Notes: generated by a model not told the origin, from the letters alone. A stretch of 64,000 bases of DNA from Silurus meridionalis (GCF_014805685.1 NC_060898.1:8219001-8283000); one strand, 5' to 3'; shown: positions 26,194 through 39,195, counted from the first letter of the stretch. Translations and numbers: made by a program.

Positions 26194-29100
26194 TACACCT
26201 CTTCATGGATACACGCAAATGGATATAGACAGACACTGCATAAAATACACACACCATTACTATCCTTTAAACTCCAGTGTTGGAGAGTTGTCTGGTATAA
26301 ATTGAAATCTTTGCTGCACATCTTTTTTGACTGCCACTATTGCTCTTTTGCACAACATTCAATCAATGTTCACGTTACTCTTTTACACAACGCAGTGTGT
26401 AATATTCAACAGGTTTACTGGCGGTGCTATTTTGTGTCTTGTGTATTTGTCCTACACTGTCTTGTGTTGTCTTTACACAGGTTGCACACGATGCACTTTG
26501 TGGTGAGGACACTTACTAGTCCTTAGCTCTGTGTTTTCTGGGATGTAGCTTTATGTTGTTAAATGTGTGTACCGCGTCAGCTATATATGGTTGAAATGAC
26601 AATAAAAGCTTCTTGACTTGACTTAATTCTGACAGTCCATACCTTACTGACTCCCATCTCTGGAATCCTGATGGCATGGTCCATATCCTTCTCTCTGCAA
26701 ATGCATATACAATACACGTTCAATTTAAAGAAAATGATGTTTTGCTAAATCACAAACAGCCGACACACACACTCCGGCGTGTTACTGACCGGCCGATAGT
26801 GGCGATGCTGTCAGCTGTGAGGATAAAAAGAGTGCCGGGTTCCAGAACAGGAGAGCGAACCACAATCACTCTCACGCATGGAGGCCAGCCTTCTGTAAAA
26901 CACATACATAATCTAAAAAGTAAACTAAAAAGTAATATTCATAGATGATAGGGCTGAACAATAGTAAGAATTTGTGCATTTGAAAACTTGAGGTTGCCTT
27001 CATATTCAGACATCGTTGGAACGGTCCACTAGGACTTAGATCATACCTGGGCAAACTACGGCCGTGAGGCCAAACATTAATTATAGGGATGCCCCGAAAA
27101 TTCAGCCACCGCAAATCTTCAGCTGAAATACATAAATCACCGAAACAACATGGCCGAAACACAATTGTAATGAAAAAAGATTATGGAATTCATTGCCTTA
27201 GATCAGTGGTTGTCAACCCAATCTTTAAAACATTCCCTGTAGATCCCGAAAATAATAAATATTATAATATAATATTTATTACACGGCTCTTCTAAATGCT
27301 GTAGATTAGAATGTTCCATTCACAGACCGTTGCTAATAATAATTGGCCGCTGTCTGTCTGTCAATACTATGAATGGTAACAAATAAATAAAAATAATTTA
27401 TAATAAATAAAAAACTTTTGTAATTGATTTATTCTTTAAATTGCAATGCATTGATTTTAGTGAGGTTAGTACATAGTCATAGCCATAAATGCAATGGTTC
27501 TAATAATTAACCAATCTTTTCTTTCGGTGTTTCGGTTTTCGGCCTTGGTTTCCTCATTTTTGTTTTTCAGTTTCGGCCATGAATTTTCATTTCAGTGCAT
27601 CCCTAAAATATTATCGGTAGTGTGGCCCTCTGACACAATTCAGATTTCTCATGTGGCCCCTTGTAAAAATTAATGCCCACCCCTGACGCACAACAAAGGG
27701 AAGTTTTGCATTTTTATATATAAAGAATGGATAGAAGAAGCAAAGTATTACTTTATCAATAAAAAAATGACTTCTTGTGTTCTAAATCAAGTGTGGGAAG
27801 TCTCATGTTTTCTATTAGTTGAGAATTGATGGCTGCAGCTACATATTAATGGACCAAATAATAATAAGAATCACTATTATTATTATTCCTGGCAGTGTAT
27901 AGTTTGAATGCTTCTCTTTCACTCATCTTTCATTAGGGAGAAAACCTGAAAATATAGCATACAAAAGACATTAAAGAACCCTTTAATATGGCTATAATAG
28001 CCACATAAATTATTATGAGAAAAATATTACAAAATTATATATTACAATCACAACTAAGATACAAACTAAACAGCAGCTACACTGTTAATGCTAACAAACT
28101 TGCTTATTTCCAGTTATTTCCAGGAGTTAAGTGTATCTATGACAGTAGAATATGGTATCTACTTCACCTTCAACTTGTTGCATGTCTCTCTCTGGGCTGT
28201 TTGATGCTGGAGAGGCAACTGGAGGGGGAGAAAGAGATGCTGATGAGGAGGAGGATGATGATAACGACGACGACGAATGACCATTTTTTGCTCTGGACTG
28301 CAAGATCTCGCCTTCTTCTGGCTCACTTTCGTTGTCCATATTAGCAGCGTGTGAGCTCAAATCTCTGTGCGAGTGCGACGACTTCTTAGCCTTCTTCTTC
28401 CTCTTCTTTTTCTTCTTCCTGTCTTCAGAGCGTGTCCTGTTCCGTCTATGCAACTTGGTACGTGATCGAGATCGGCGTGTCCTGCTCCCCGAACGTGATA
28501 GACGTGTCCTGCTCTGTGAACGAGACAGGCGTGTCCTGCTCCGTGAACGAGACAGGCGTGTCCTGCTCCGTGAACGAGACATGCGTGTCCTGCTCCGTGA
28601 GCGTGACTGGCGTGTCCTGCTCCGAGACTGTCGTCCTTTTTTTCGCGTGACCATCTCACCCTTTTTCCCCATGCCATGCTCCTCTTGATCTTTTACAGTT
28701 TTGGGCTTCTCCTTCACCCCACGGTGGTTCTGTTCAAAAGGTGACATTCAACCAAACAGGACAGAGAATTGGAAGATTTTGAATGAGGGAGGTCAGTAAA
28801 ATGTAGTCAGTGATGATCACAAGACCAAGTTGACCATATACATTCAAAAGATACAGAGCCTGTAAAAAGTTGGAAACACCTAGTCTTTTCTTATTTTTGA
28901 GGGTTTCAAAAATTCCTTTGTTTATATGAAACAAACACAAAAACACAAGAATTAAACAGCAAATGACTGGAAGAAGGTTCTGGGGACAAATTCCACATTT
29001 TTGTCTCTATCTTTAAGATGAAGAACCAGAGAGATGTTATCATACTGCCTCACACCCACAGTCAAACATGGAAAAAGGAATACTGAACCAACATGGCTAC

Positions 29101-32100
29101 CATTCCATACTTCAACACCATGAACACCATATTCGAACACCATTTAACACCAGTGGCAAGTATTTCAGCAGAATGTTTGGAGGAACTGTCTGAATACCAG
29201 GAAGGTTTACATCTGTTTTCAGTGTCACGCTAAACCAGGTTTAGTCAATTAAAATAAAATGTACTTTTCTATATAATGTTTGATCATATTACTCTTCATA
29301 CGTTTAAATTACATAGTTTGTTGCATATCAACAAAAAAAACATGGATGTCTCTCTCAAAAACAATAAAAGACTAGGTGTTTCCAAACTTCGGACAAGCAC
29401 TGTATGTCAATGAAGAAAAGCTGTTTGCATGCGAAATAGAAGCTTTATGATCAAATACAAGCTTTAAAAGAATCAATCTTTTAGTTTGAAATTTAGCTCT
29501 GCACAGTTTCAAGTTTTCTAACACTGCTTCCGGTACAACTGATCAGCTAATTCTTATGTCCTTAATGAGCTGGACCAGATGCGTCTTGAAGCCCTGATTA
29601 AGGGATCTGTTGCACCAAAATGTTTTTAAAAGAGAACTGGTATTTGAGAAGCAGGTATAACAGTTTTACCTGGGCCTCTGGATGCTCTGGTTTCTCTGCA
29701 GCCCTTTTACTCTTCCATTTGTTGACATTCTCCTGGTCATTATCAGTTTGGCCTAATGGTACTGTCGACAGCTCAATTCGAGAATGAAATTCATACTTTC
29801 CACTAGAATGATCATAGAAGTAGTAGATGCCTGTGTTAGCATCGTAATATAGCTGGCTGCTCTGAAAACAGAAACGTCACCAATTAGTTTAAAAAGAAAA
29901 TCACCTACCAGTCAACTACACACTTCTGCTTTATGGTGCATGAGATATTAATTACATTTAATCATTAAGCTCTTAACTAGTTAAAACTTGTTATTGCAAG
30001 TAATGTGCTGTATGGAAATTTAAACATTGACTTTTATTTAAGTGTTTGCACATTTACAGTTTTTTCTAACTTCTACAGTTGAGACCAAATGTTTAAATAC
30101 ATGTACGCTACAGATATTCTCTCTGTTTTTCACAACTACATATATTCCATGTTATCCTACATTGATTATTTAAGCCAGTGATAATTTTTACTTTGCTTAC
30201 ATGAGAAAAAATGAAGAAACTAATTATCAAATTTACTGGTGGATTTCAATTGACATGAGAATTCCAGTGGGGTGAAATGCTTATACAACATTACACAAAT
30301 TAAGTTGACTATCTCTTTAGACAGTCTAGAAAATTACCAAAATTTTGTCGAGACTTTTAGAAAAAGGAGAAAAAAAACAAAACACCTTTTTGCCTTTGAA
30401 ATCTTGAAAAATTAAATTGAGCCATAACCTCAGGGGGAAGCTATGCACACAAAAACTGCATGCAAACATAAAAATCTTGAGTCCACAAAAACCCGACATC
30501 CTTCAAGAAAATAGCAGAAATAAACTCCCAAACTTTGGTCCAAACAATTTAACTGAACCCCAAGATAACACCACATGAACAAATGATGCACATCCAACAT
30601 TAAGAGCATCCTTCATCGCAGTAGGCTGAATGTTTGTAGAACAGAAGACTGCCATTAAAGTCTGAAATAAGAAAAGTCAGGCTGAGGTTTGTCATCCATT
30701 GGGAGACTTTTTTTTTTTTTATCATATCAAACAAATACTGGGGTTGACTGGGGTCAGACAGGAGTCTTCATGGACTATGATGTTTGCGGATGATATTGTG
30801 ATTTGTGGTGAGACTTGCGATGTTGTATGGTTTAGAGACAGTGGCACTGAGTAAAAGACAGGAGGTGGAGCTGGAGGTAGCAGAGCTGAAGATGTTGAGA
30901 TTTTCGTTGGGTGTGACGAGGATGGACAGGATTAAATATGGGGAGCAAATGGTGAGGCGTTTAATAAAAGAACACCATTTCATCTGTGAACCATGGCATC
31001 ACATAGGAATGTGTTATTGGAGAAGAGACATACTGATAATACCAATTGTACTAATCATCTACACATACTGAGATCTCCTCATACTACAACAATGCTTCAA
31101 GCCAGAAAACTAAAAAATGGTTCACAAAATGATTAAGGCATAACTCTTCACACTGAATGTATTGAAGTGGCCATTACAGGGCCCTGAAAATTACCCTACA
31201 GAAAAACGTGTCCAAGCAAAATGGACAGCAAAAATGTAAAAAATCCAGCAAATATTGTGAAAAGGTTGATGAAGTCTACACCAGGCATCTAATGCAAGCG
31301 AATAAAAGGCAATGCCTCAATTACGAACAAAAGCATGCAAATTTCTGTCCCACTGAAAATCTCATGTAGTAACATTGTTTTTAAAATAATCTATTATAGA
31401 AATCAAATATTTTTTTACGTAAATGTATTTAAGTTTTAGTCTTGATTGCAATTATACTACAGGTGGGAAAAAAAGTGCAATTTCAATACAGGGAAGTGTA
31501 TTTCACAAGAGAAGACATGGGTTCTATAGTTTGGGTGTCTGGGTTAAATAAAAAAGGAGCATACCGAGTCATAGTAGAAGCCAGTAGAATGGTCATAGTA
31601 CATTCCTGAGCTCTCGTCAAAAACAAAGCCCGTCTGAGTGACTGCCTCTTCTGCTGTGGCCCTCAACATGGCCGCTATTGATGAGCTGCTGCTGTCAACC
31701 ACCTACACACAGACATACACACACTATATTTAATTCCAGTTAAGTAAACCACTGTTTCTTGCCCTTAACTCTTTACCAATTAATGAATTGCTTTTGTTTA
31801 TTTACAGTTCAGTCATCCCACACTTTAGACTAGTAAAAGGAGACAAGTGTGCCAGATGGTGGTTTTCCTCATACTTAATGAACTGTGAATAAGGAATATT
31901 TAATTTCTTTATTGGACTTCAAGCAAATTCCTATATAGCTCTGTCCACTTGGGTGTCAAACAAAATAAACTATAACAGCACAGTTCACATACACTCCTGT
32001 TACCTCTGTGTCAGCCATGTTGGCCAATTGATCTGACTCTTGTTCACTGGCTGTTGCTGCCTCTGTTGTAACAGCATACATATCAGATGTCTCCTGAATT

Positions 32101-32435
32101 TCAGTGTGAGCATTAAGCATGGGCTCTGCAGCAGCCTGATAGTATCCACTGTAGTAATAACTGTAATCTTAAAAAAAAAGAAAAAGAGTAAAAAAAAAAA
32201 AAAAAACAGTAATCACAACCATGTTAATTCAAGTACACATCAAACAGTTTGTATTGTACAGGGACAAATTTACACTCATAAAGAACATATACATTTTTTT
32301 ATCACCACATTATCTGTGTAAAGCTGCTTTAAAACAATGTTCATTGTTAAAAGCGCTATACAAATAAAAAATAATTGAATTATTGTATTCATATTGTATT
32401 GTATCTTGTATTGATTATTTAGTCAATGATCATTT

Positions 32436-32522
<87 letters not shown>

Positions 32523-35012
32523 TCCATTAGATCCTGTGGGGGGGGGGAAGCTTTGCTCTTTTCTATTGTCTAATGCTGCAATCAACACAACAAAGTACTG
32601 GCAGACTTTCAAATAAAGGACAATAAAATATAGCTGTGTAAAAGGTTGTGTCAGAAAAACAATGCTTCCTTTGGAATCTCAAAAAGGGGTAATCTAATTT
32701 GCTCTAGTGGAAAAGCAGTAAATTGGGTGGCTGCCTTAAGAATCTTCTTCTTCTTCTTCTTTCGGCTGCTACCATTAGTGGTCGCCACAGCGGATCATCT
32801 GTCTCCATACTACCCTGTCCTTTACATCTGCCTCTTTCACACCAACTACCTGCATGTCTTCCCTCACCACATCCATTAACCTCCTCCTTGGTCTTGCTCT
32901 TTTCCTCCTTCCTGGTGACTCCATACTCAGCATTCTTCTACCAATATAACTCATGTCCCTCCTCTGCGCATGTCCAAACCATCTCAAACTTGCCTCCCTC
33001 ACCTTGTCACCAAAACGTCCTACATAGGCTGTCCCTCTAATAAACTCATTTCTAATCTTGTCCATCCTCGTCACTCCCAACGAAAACTTTAACATCTTCA
33101 GTTCTGCTACCTCCAGCTCCACCTTGTGTCTTTTACTCATCGCAGGTCTCACCACAGTCCTATAAACTTTCCCTTTCGTTCTTGCAGATACGCTACTATC
33201 ACAAATCACTCCTGCCACTCTTCTCCACCCACTCCACCCTGCCTGCACTCTTTTCTTTACTTCTCTAACACACTCTCCATTACTTTGCACTGTTGACCCC
33301 AGATACCTAAACTCCTCCACCTTCTCCACCTCTTCTCCCTGCAACCGCATCACTCCACTGCCCTCCCTCTCATTCACACACATGTACTCTGTCTTACTCC
33401 TACTGACTCTCCAGCGCATATCTCCACCTCTCAAGGCTCTTCTCAACCGTCTCCCTATTCTCACCACAAATCACAATATCATCCGCAAACACCATATTCC
33501 AGGGAGACTCCTGTCTGACCTTGTCCGTCAACCTGTCCATCACCACTGCAAACAGGAAAGGGCTCAGGGTCCGATCCTTAATGCAGTCTGTCATTCCTAC
33601 TGCACACTTCACTGCTGTCACACTGTCCTCATACATGTCCTGCACCACCCTCACATACTTCTCTGACACACCTGACTTCCTCATACAATACCACAACTCC
33701 TCTCTTGGCACTCTGTCGGCTCTGTCTGTCTGGCATGAAACCATACTGTTGCTCACAGATGGTCACCTCTTCTCTCAGCCTGGCTTTCACTACTCTTTCC
33801 CATAACTTCATGGTGTGACTGATTCCCCTGTAGTTACTGCAGGTCTGCACATCTCCCTTGTGCTTAAAGATCGGTACCAGCACACTCCTTCTCCATTCCT
33901 CAGGCATCTTCTCACCTTCCAGAATCTTGTTAAACAATCTGGTTAAAAACTCCACTGCCATCTCTCCTAAACATCTCCACACTTCTACTGGTATGTCATC
34001 TGGTCCAACCGACATTCCACTCTTCATCCTCTTAATCGCTGCTCTCACTTCCTCCTTACTAATCCTTTCCACATCCTGCTTCACCAACCCCACATCATCC
34101 AACCTTCTCTCCCTCTTATTTTCCTCATTCATCAGATGCTCAAAATACTCCCTCTATCTTCTCAACAAACTTTCCTCGCTAGTCAACACATTTCCATCTA
34201 CATCCTTTACTGCTCTAACTTGCAGCACATCCTTCCCAGCTCGGTTCCTCTGCCTGGCCAATCGGTACAAATCCTTTTCTCCTCCCTTAGTGTCCAACTT
34301 CTCATACAGCTCCTAATATGCCTTTTCCTTGGCTTTCGCCACATCCCTCTTTACCTGCTGCCGCATCTCCTTCTACTCCTGCCTACTTTTCTCATCACTA
34401 TGTCGATCACACTTCTGTTTTGCCAACCTCTTTCTCCTTATGCCCTCCTGCACTTCCTCATTCCACCACCACGTCTCTTTGTCTTCCTTTCTATTTCCAG
34501 ATGTCACACCAAGTACTTTTCTAGCTGCCACCCTCATCACTCCTGCAGTAGTTACCCAAACATCCAACACCTCTTCACCACCACCGAGCCGCTGTCTGAC
34601 CTCTTCCCTGAATCTCACACTACAGTCTTACTCGATCAGTTTCCACCATCTTAATCTTCTTTCAGTCCTCACTCTCCTCCTCTTCTTCTTCGCTTCCAGA
34701 ACCATCCTACAGACCACCATCCGATGCTGTCTGGCTACACTGTCCCCTGCCAACACCTTACAGTCTCCAATCTCCTTCAGGTTGCATCTCCTGCATAGAA
34801 CATAGTCCACCTGTGTGCACCTTCCTCCACTCTTATAGGTCACCTTATGATCATCCTTCTTCTTAAAATATGTATTCACCACTGCCATTTCCATCCTTTT
34901 AGCAAAATCTACCACCATCTGCCCTTTTACATTCCTCTCTTTAAAACCATACCTACCCATCACCTCCTCATCACCTTGTGGCTGGCTTGAGAATAGTCCT
35001 ATAAATTCAGTG

Positions 35013-35046
<34 letters not shown>

Positions 35047-35693
35047 GTGAATGAGTGAGAGAGAGTGAGAGAGAGTGAGAGAGACAATACCTGTTTCAAT
35101 CTGGGTGTATTCGTCAGTCTGTGTCTCCACTTCCACTCGGCTCTTCTCTTTCTTCTTCCGCTCATGGAGCTCGGCACTAAGCTCCTCGACCTGTATTGCA
35201 CACATGCACAGACATAATGCAATAATTTGAGAGTAATGCACCTATGCATGTAGGTAGGTAGTCCTTTATGGATAAGGGAGGCTCAAAAAAGCATTTCTGT
35301 CACCTGCTGTCTTAGGTCGTGGTTGAAGCTCTCTGTGCTCCTCTGTAACCTTAGACTTTGGTCCAGCTGCTTTTGCACTCTCTTCAGTTCAATCTGACAT
35401 TTTCCCAGTTCCTGCTGCAGATTCCTCATCTCGAACTGCAGACTTGATACCTCAAATCCACAGCCTTCCATCTTCTGGCCTGCAACCTCTGACCCCAAAC
35501 AAACATCCTGCAAAACTGCCGGCTCAGAATTTGTTACTTCATCATTCTTCATTTTTGTCACCATTGATGTTTCCTTTGTCTCTGGGATTGGAATCTCATC
35601 TTCCTTGAAAACAATTGGTTCAGACGTGCACCCATCCTCCAGAGAAACAGATTTTTCTTCTGTTTGCTGAACGATGTCAGTTTCTCTCTCCAT
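23634..35693 (-). CDS. aggf1: Angiogenic factor with G-patch and FHA domains 1, complete, 14 coding exons, 819 aa
   Basis: AGGF1 is a vascular growth regulator that also has nuclear RNA-processing domains. Exons in transcription order (high to low): 35693-35304, 35190-35091, 32167-32004, 31702-31565, 29861-29670, 28729-28168, 26892-26790, 26694-26643, 26116-26015, 25649-25484, 25381-25302, 25036-24912, 24130-24031, 23819-23634 (TAA). All junctions are GT-AG and phases agree; the total is 2460 nt. Residues about 80-150 are coiled-coil-like. The OCRE aromatic repeat spans about 240-310 (YYDHSTGFYYDS, YYDANTGIYYFYDHSSGKY). An RS tract lies at 361-428 and an acidic SEPEEGEI follows. The FHA domain is about 517-640 (DRGSQNGTVLNG). 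The G-patch begins near 735 (MLERMGWKSGEGLGKD). Human AGGF1 is about 714 aa; much of the extra length lies in exons 1 and 6. A possible poly(A) signal is at 23451-23456 on the minus strand. Intron 2 holds an RTE LINE. Confidence 0.95.
26125..26190. repeat. AC/TG microsatellite adjacent to the aggf1 exon 9 acceptor
   Basis: 33 AC units on the plus strand. In aggf1 sense this is a (TG)33 tract followed only by TATATAAAG and then exon 9 (26116-26015), so the usual pyrimidine tract is absent. Confidence 0.97.
26380..26625 (+). mobile_element. L2-like LINE 3' end fragment, aggf1 intron 8
   Basis: Ends with GCTATATATGGTTGAAATGA, CAATAAAAGCTTCTTGACTT, the inverse of the start of the copies at 1504 and 37155. 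It includes TGCACACGATGCACTTTGTG, also shared. Confidence 0.7.
27046..27685. mobile_element. Nested pair of hAT-like elements in aggf1 intron 6
   Basis: The outer ends are CCTGGGCAAACTACGGCC and TGCCCACCCCTG. Inside, 27084-27605 has ends TAGGGATGCCCCGAAA and TTTCAGTGCATCCCTA. Both pairs look like the terminal repeats of known fish hAT MITEs, one inserted in the other. Confidence 0.65.
28474..28632 (-). repeat. aggf1: 27-bp coding minisatellite in aggf1 exon 6 encoding RS repeats
   Basis: About six tandem units of 27 bp, on the plus strand each built around CGTGTCCTGCTCCGTGAACG. On the coding strand they give nine-residue units of the form TRLSRSRSR, with variants TRMSRSRSR, TRLSRSQSR and TRLSRSGSR. 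The array keeps the frame and is followed by a lysine-rich stretch (DRKKKKKRKKKAKK). RS tracts are typical of splicing factors. The unit-to-unit identity indicates recent expansion, so copy number may vary between individuals. Confidence 0.9.
28854..29402 (+). mobile_element. Tc1-like remnant with TA flanks, aggf1 intron 5
   Basis: Left end CAGAGCCTGTAAAAAGTTGG and right end CCAAACTTCGGACAAGCACTG, each next to TA. The interior has decayed transposase text (CACAGTCAAACATGGAAAAA region). Related to the element at 15202-16122. Confidence 0.72.
30050..31500. mobile_element. Degenerate Tc1-like element with an RTE fragment inside, aggf1 intron 4
   Basis: The left edge is near ACAGTTGAGACCAAATGTTT. 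Downstream text such as AAGTGGCCATTACAGGGCCC recalls the EWP motif of Tc1 transposases. An RTE LINE piece interrupts it at about 30730-31010. The right end is not clear. Confidence 0.5.
30730..31010 (+). mobile_element. RTE-type LINE fragment with internal deletion
   Basis: Reads FADDIVICGE-like sequence, then jumps to ETVALSKRQEVELEVAELKM and a SLGVTRMDRI stretch. The same segments lie far apart in the longer copy at 32745-34990, so this copy has lost the middle. Confidence 0.8.
32442..32516. repeat. TA microsatellite
   Basis: About 37 pure TA units in aggf1 intron 2, next to a G9 run (32540-32548). Confidence 0.97.
32745..34990 (-). mobile_element. RTE-type non-LTR retrotransposon, decayed, in aggf1 intron 2
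   Basis: On the minus strand broken frames run through the endonuclease linker, reverse transcriptase and C-terminal region. Seen are AAIKRMKSGMSVGPDDIPVE, VFADDIVICGE (the catalytic FADD box), EEFRYLGSTVQSNGE, ASLRWFGHAQRRD and PGRRKRARPRRR, all RTE hallmarks. The 3' end runs into an AAG repeat (32745-32760), as RTE elements often end in simple repeats. Stops and frameshifts show it is dead. It is 5'-truncated. Confidence 0.9.
35013..35044. repeat. GT microsatellite followed by GAGA-rich sequence before the aggf1 exon 2 donor
   Basis: About 16 GT units, then a purine-rich GAGAGTGAGAGA stretch reaching to within a few bases of the exon 2 donor (35091). Confidence 0.9.
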
Positions 35694-36968
35694 GCTCCAG
35701 ACTTTTGGAAACTAGCAGTGAGTAGAGGAGAACATTTGGGCTGCTTAATACTCCTCTTTTTTATGAATTACCTAGCAACCGTTTTTACTTCTCTTTACCT
35801 TGGCCATATCTTTTATTATTATTATTCTATTATTAACAGCATTCGTTTTCTAAAACACTAATTGCTTATTTTAAGCATTAGTAACAGGAATACTTTATAG
35901 AAAAAAGCACAAGAAGGTCTTCCCAACTTCAGGCTCTTTCTTACTGCAGATGAGTGTGTATAGTAGATGGAGTCAACTTTTTGTTTCATTATTACAAACA
36001 CATTTAATGTCTCTCAGGTCTAAATAGTTGGAATATAACTTTCTACGGATATAAGATCCAACTAGGAAATGTAATGACAGTAGAGTGGCTGAGCTGAGAT
36101 CAACGTTACCTGTCCAGCAGTTCTATCTGTCTCAAAAGCGTCTACGCGGTATATAGTGTACTACATATCCAATTTGACATAAGGCCCTCGGATAGATACA
36201 TACAACCTTCCAGCTAGTTTTCAGCCAATTTCATAGTCGCCTCATCTTTGGCTTAGTTTGTAAACCAACAATAAACGTCTTTGGATACATTTGTCTACGA
36301 ATCTCGCTTAAATCTTTTTTTGGTTAATGGTAAAGAGAGCTATAATCAGAAAAGTTGATGCATTTATATTCCTTATCGATAAATGCCGCCATTTTCAGCT
36401 AAACAAGTGGACAATTCTTCTTCGTTGGGTGTACTAGCGACTTCTACCTTTTCTCCAGCTTTACTGCCACCTAATGCAAGGGACTGTGTACTGCACTCAG
36501 CCGTATTCCCCCTGAGCATCCAACAACCTGACACCAAAGCCAAAGTTACTCAAAATGAGCGCACCACGGTGTTACAACCCATATACTTGAAAAATACACA
36601 CATGTTCAATTTTGAATCCTCACGATTTATGGTGGATATGCTGTATCCATGGAATACTGGACATAAAGTATAAACACAAACAGAAAAGGACCAGATCACA
36701 ACTAGGTACAAATTTACCACAAGGGGTCCATCTAGTTTTCGGATAATGAGAAGAAACCTGAAAACCTGGAGGAAACTCACACAGATCCAGGAAAACGTGT
36801 AGAGAAAATGGACCTAGTCATAACCTAAGAAACAACCAGGGACCCCTGATCTGTAAGATAAGCAACACTTCCCACTACACCACATGCAACCAGAACCAAA
36901 ATTCTGTTCCTATTTACTATATTATCCATTAGGTTTTTTTGACACACTATCAAAAAAAATCAAATCTT

Positions 36969-36970
<2 letters not shown>

Positions 36971-37016
<46 letters not shown>
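36971..37016. repeat. TA microsatellite
   Basis: About 23 pure TA units. Confidence 0.95.
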
Positions 37017-37019
<3 letters not shown>

Positions 37020-37154
37020 GAAATTAACAAAACAAACAAAAAAAATTTAATACATAACATTTGAACATGATCAGGATTTCTAAGACAAGAAAAAGATAAA
37101 TTAACTCAATATAATCAAACATTTTATACAAAAACTAAATATAAATCACATCTG

Positions 37155-37419
37155 CAAGTCAAGTCAAGTCAAGTCAAGTCAAGAAACTTTTATTTTCATT
37201 TCAACCATATATAGCTAACGCATTACACTGTGAAATGAAACAACATTCCTCCTAATCCCTGGTGCTACATACACCAACAATCACAGAAAACAGAAAACAC
37301 AGGGCTAGTAAGTGTCCTTGCCACATAAAGTGCATCGTGTGCAACCTGGTGCAAACAGTGCAAAGACAACACAAGACAGTGCAAGACAACACAAGACAGT
37401 GTAAGACAAATACACAAAA

Positions 37420-37459
<40 letters not shown>

Positions 37460-37930
37460 TGAGTTCAGTTCAGTTCTGTGTTGAGAAGCCTGATGGCTTG
37501 AGGGAAGAAACTGTTATAGTCTGAATGTAAGGCCCGAATGCTTCAGAACCGATCCCTGATGGCAGGAGGGTGAAGACTGTGTGTGAGGTCGTCCACAATG
37601 CTGTTGGCTTTGCGGATGCAGCGTGTGGTGTAAATGTCCATGATAGAGGGGAAAGAGACTCCGATTATCTTCTCAGCTGTCATCACTATCCTCTGTAGGG
37701 TCTTGCGATCCAAGAGGTGCAGTTCCTAAACCAGGCAGTGATGCAGCTGCTCAAGATGCTCTCAATGGTCCCTCTGTAGAACGTAGTCAGGATGGGGGGA
37801 GGGAGATGGGCTTTCCTCAGCCTTTTTTAGGACGTAGAAACGCTGCTGGGCTTTCTTGGTGATGGAGCTGGTGTTGAGTGACCAGGTGAGGTTATCCACC
37901 AAATAAACACCAAGGAATTTGGTGCAATTA
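37155..37930 (-). mobile_element. L2-like LINE 3' end, longest copy in the window
   Basis: On the minus strand it reads KFLGVYLVDNLTWSLNTSSI, then TKKAQQRFYVLKKAEE and KTLQRIVMTAEKIIG, the C-terminal part of an L2-type reverse transcriptase with breaks. It ends with TGACTTGACTTGACTTG after the 3' untranslated region. A TG tract (37422-37460) interrupts it. It is the best guide to the copies at 1504 and 26380. Confidence 0.8.
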
Positions 37931-39186
37931 GATCTGACTAATAAACAATATGCAACACTAAGCAGATTTTATTGAAAAATATGTATAGCTGACAAAAAAA
38001 AATATCCCATACACTGGGAATATCTATGATAGTGTCTAGTATATTCCTAAAATGTTTTGCAAGAACTAATGCTAAAATTTTGTTAAAATTATGAAGAAAA
38101 CAACATGGTTGATAATGGTTGAGAGAAAAAAAAAACATCCATTTTGAGTTTTTGGGAGCAGCATAATAAGGCCTTGTGCAACTGTAGGGGAACAAAAAGC
38201 TTTGTGTGAAACTTTCTTATAAAACTTGCATTAGGAATGGCTCTTGTTGCTTTGTAAACAATCTGTAGAATTCAGGTCTAGAGATTTGTTACATTTATAA
38301 TGAAAATTACTGCAATATTGTTTTAGATTTTGCTTTATCTGCCCAATTTCTTTTTATGAGAGGCAAAAAACCTGATTTGATTGAACTGTATTATAATAAA
38401 AAGTAGGTAACCTGGTTCCCCTCCCTAATGATTTTATAACATTTATAAATAAAAAACAAACAAACAAATACATAATTAATTAGCAAATGTTATAGTACAA
38501 TAAAAACATAGCAACAATCCAATTTATATTAAAATATAGTTTAATGTCTAATAAGGTTTACTGAAGTTACAAGCAGTAGCAGTACCTCAGCGAACCTTTG
38601 GTTGATTCTGATCTGACACACACTTCGTTCAAGAAGGGGTGCAGGCTATTTGTTGGTACCTCAGATAGTGAAGCTTTTTTTTACAGGCCCAACAGTTAGG
38701 AAACAGCTTCCCAATTAGGAGGGACTAACTTCTGACACTAAACTGTACATTTACAACCTACTAATTTCTGTAAAACTACTTCGGGACTGTGCCCATTGTT
38801 AAAAGTGTTATACGTTCAAATAAAATTTCTTTGAAAATTAAAGCTGATCCTTATTTGTCCAAAATTAGTTTCTAAATTGGGCTAATTTAACTTAATATTG
38901 ATGAATATTTGTGTCAGTGGCCATTTTATTTCCTTTTTTTCTCTTGTCACTTATGGCATGGAGGACCAGTATCCGCTCACAGGCCCTACTCAGGACACTT
39001 GTTTCAAGAAAGATTTATTCAGCTACCAAATGGACGAGCCGGAGGAACAATCCTGAGTAAAATGTAGTCACTTAGTTCTCCTTCAACCAGTGTTCACATA
39101 GATGAGATGTTAATGACGCACTTCCGAGTTGTTACAGGAAATCGTCTCGGGTGGAGGGTAGAGTGTATAGAGAGAAGCAGAACCGT

Positions 39187-39195
39187 TTCCGGGAA
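39187..39195 (+). promoter_or_regulatory. STAT-like palindrome in the psmb7 proximal promoter
   Basis: TTCCGGGAA fits TTCNNNGAA and also contains a GGAA ETS core. It lies 16 bases before the psmb7 ATG, probably in the promoter or 5' untranslated region. Function is inferred only from the motif. Confidence 0.3.

Noticed and set aside
28332..28688. Plus-strand frames across 28332-28688
   Set aside because: They are antisense shadows of the aggf1 RS-repeat exon.
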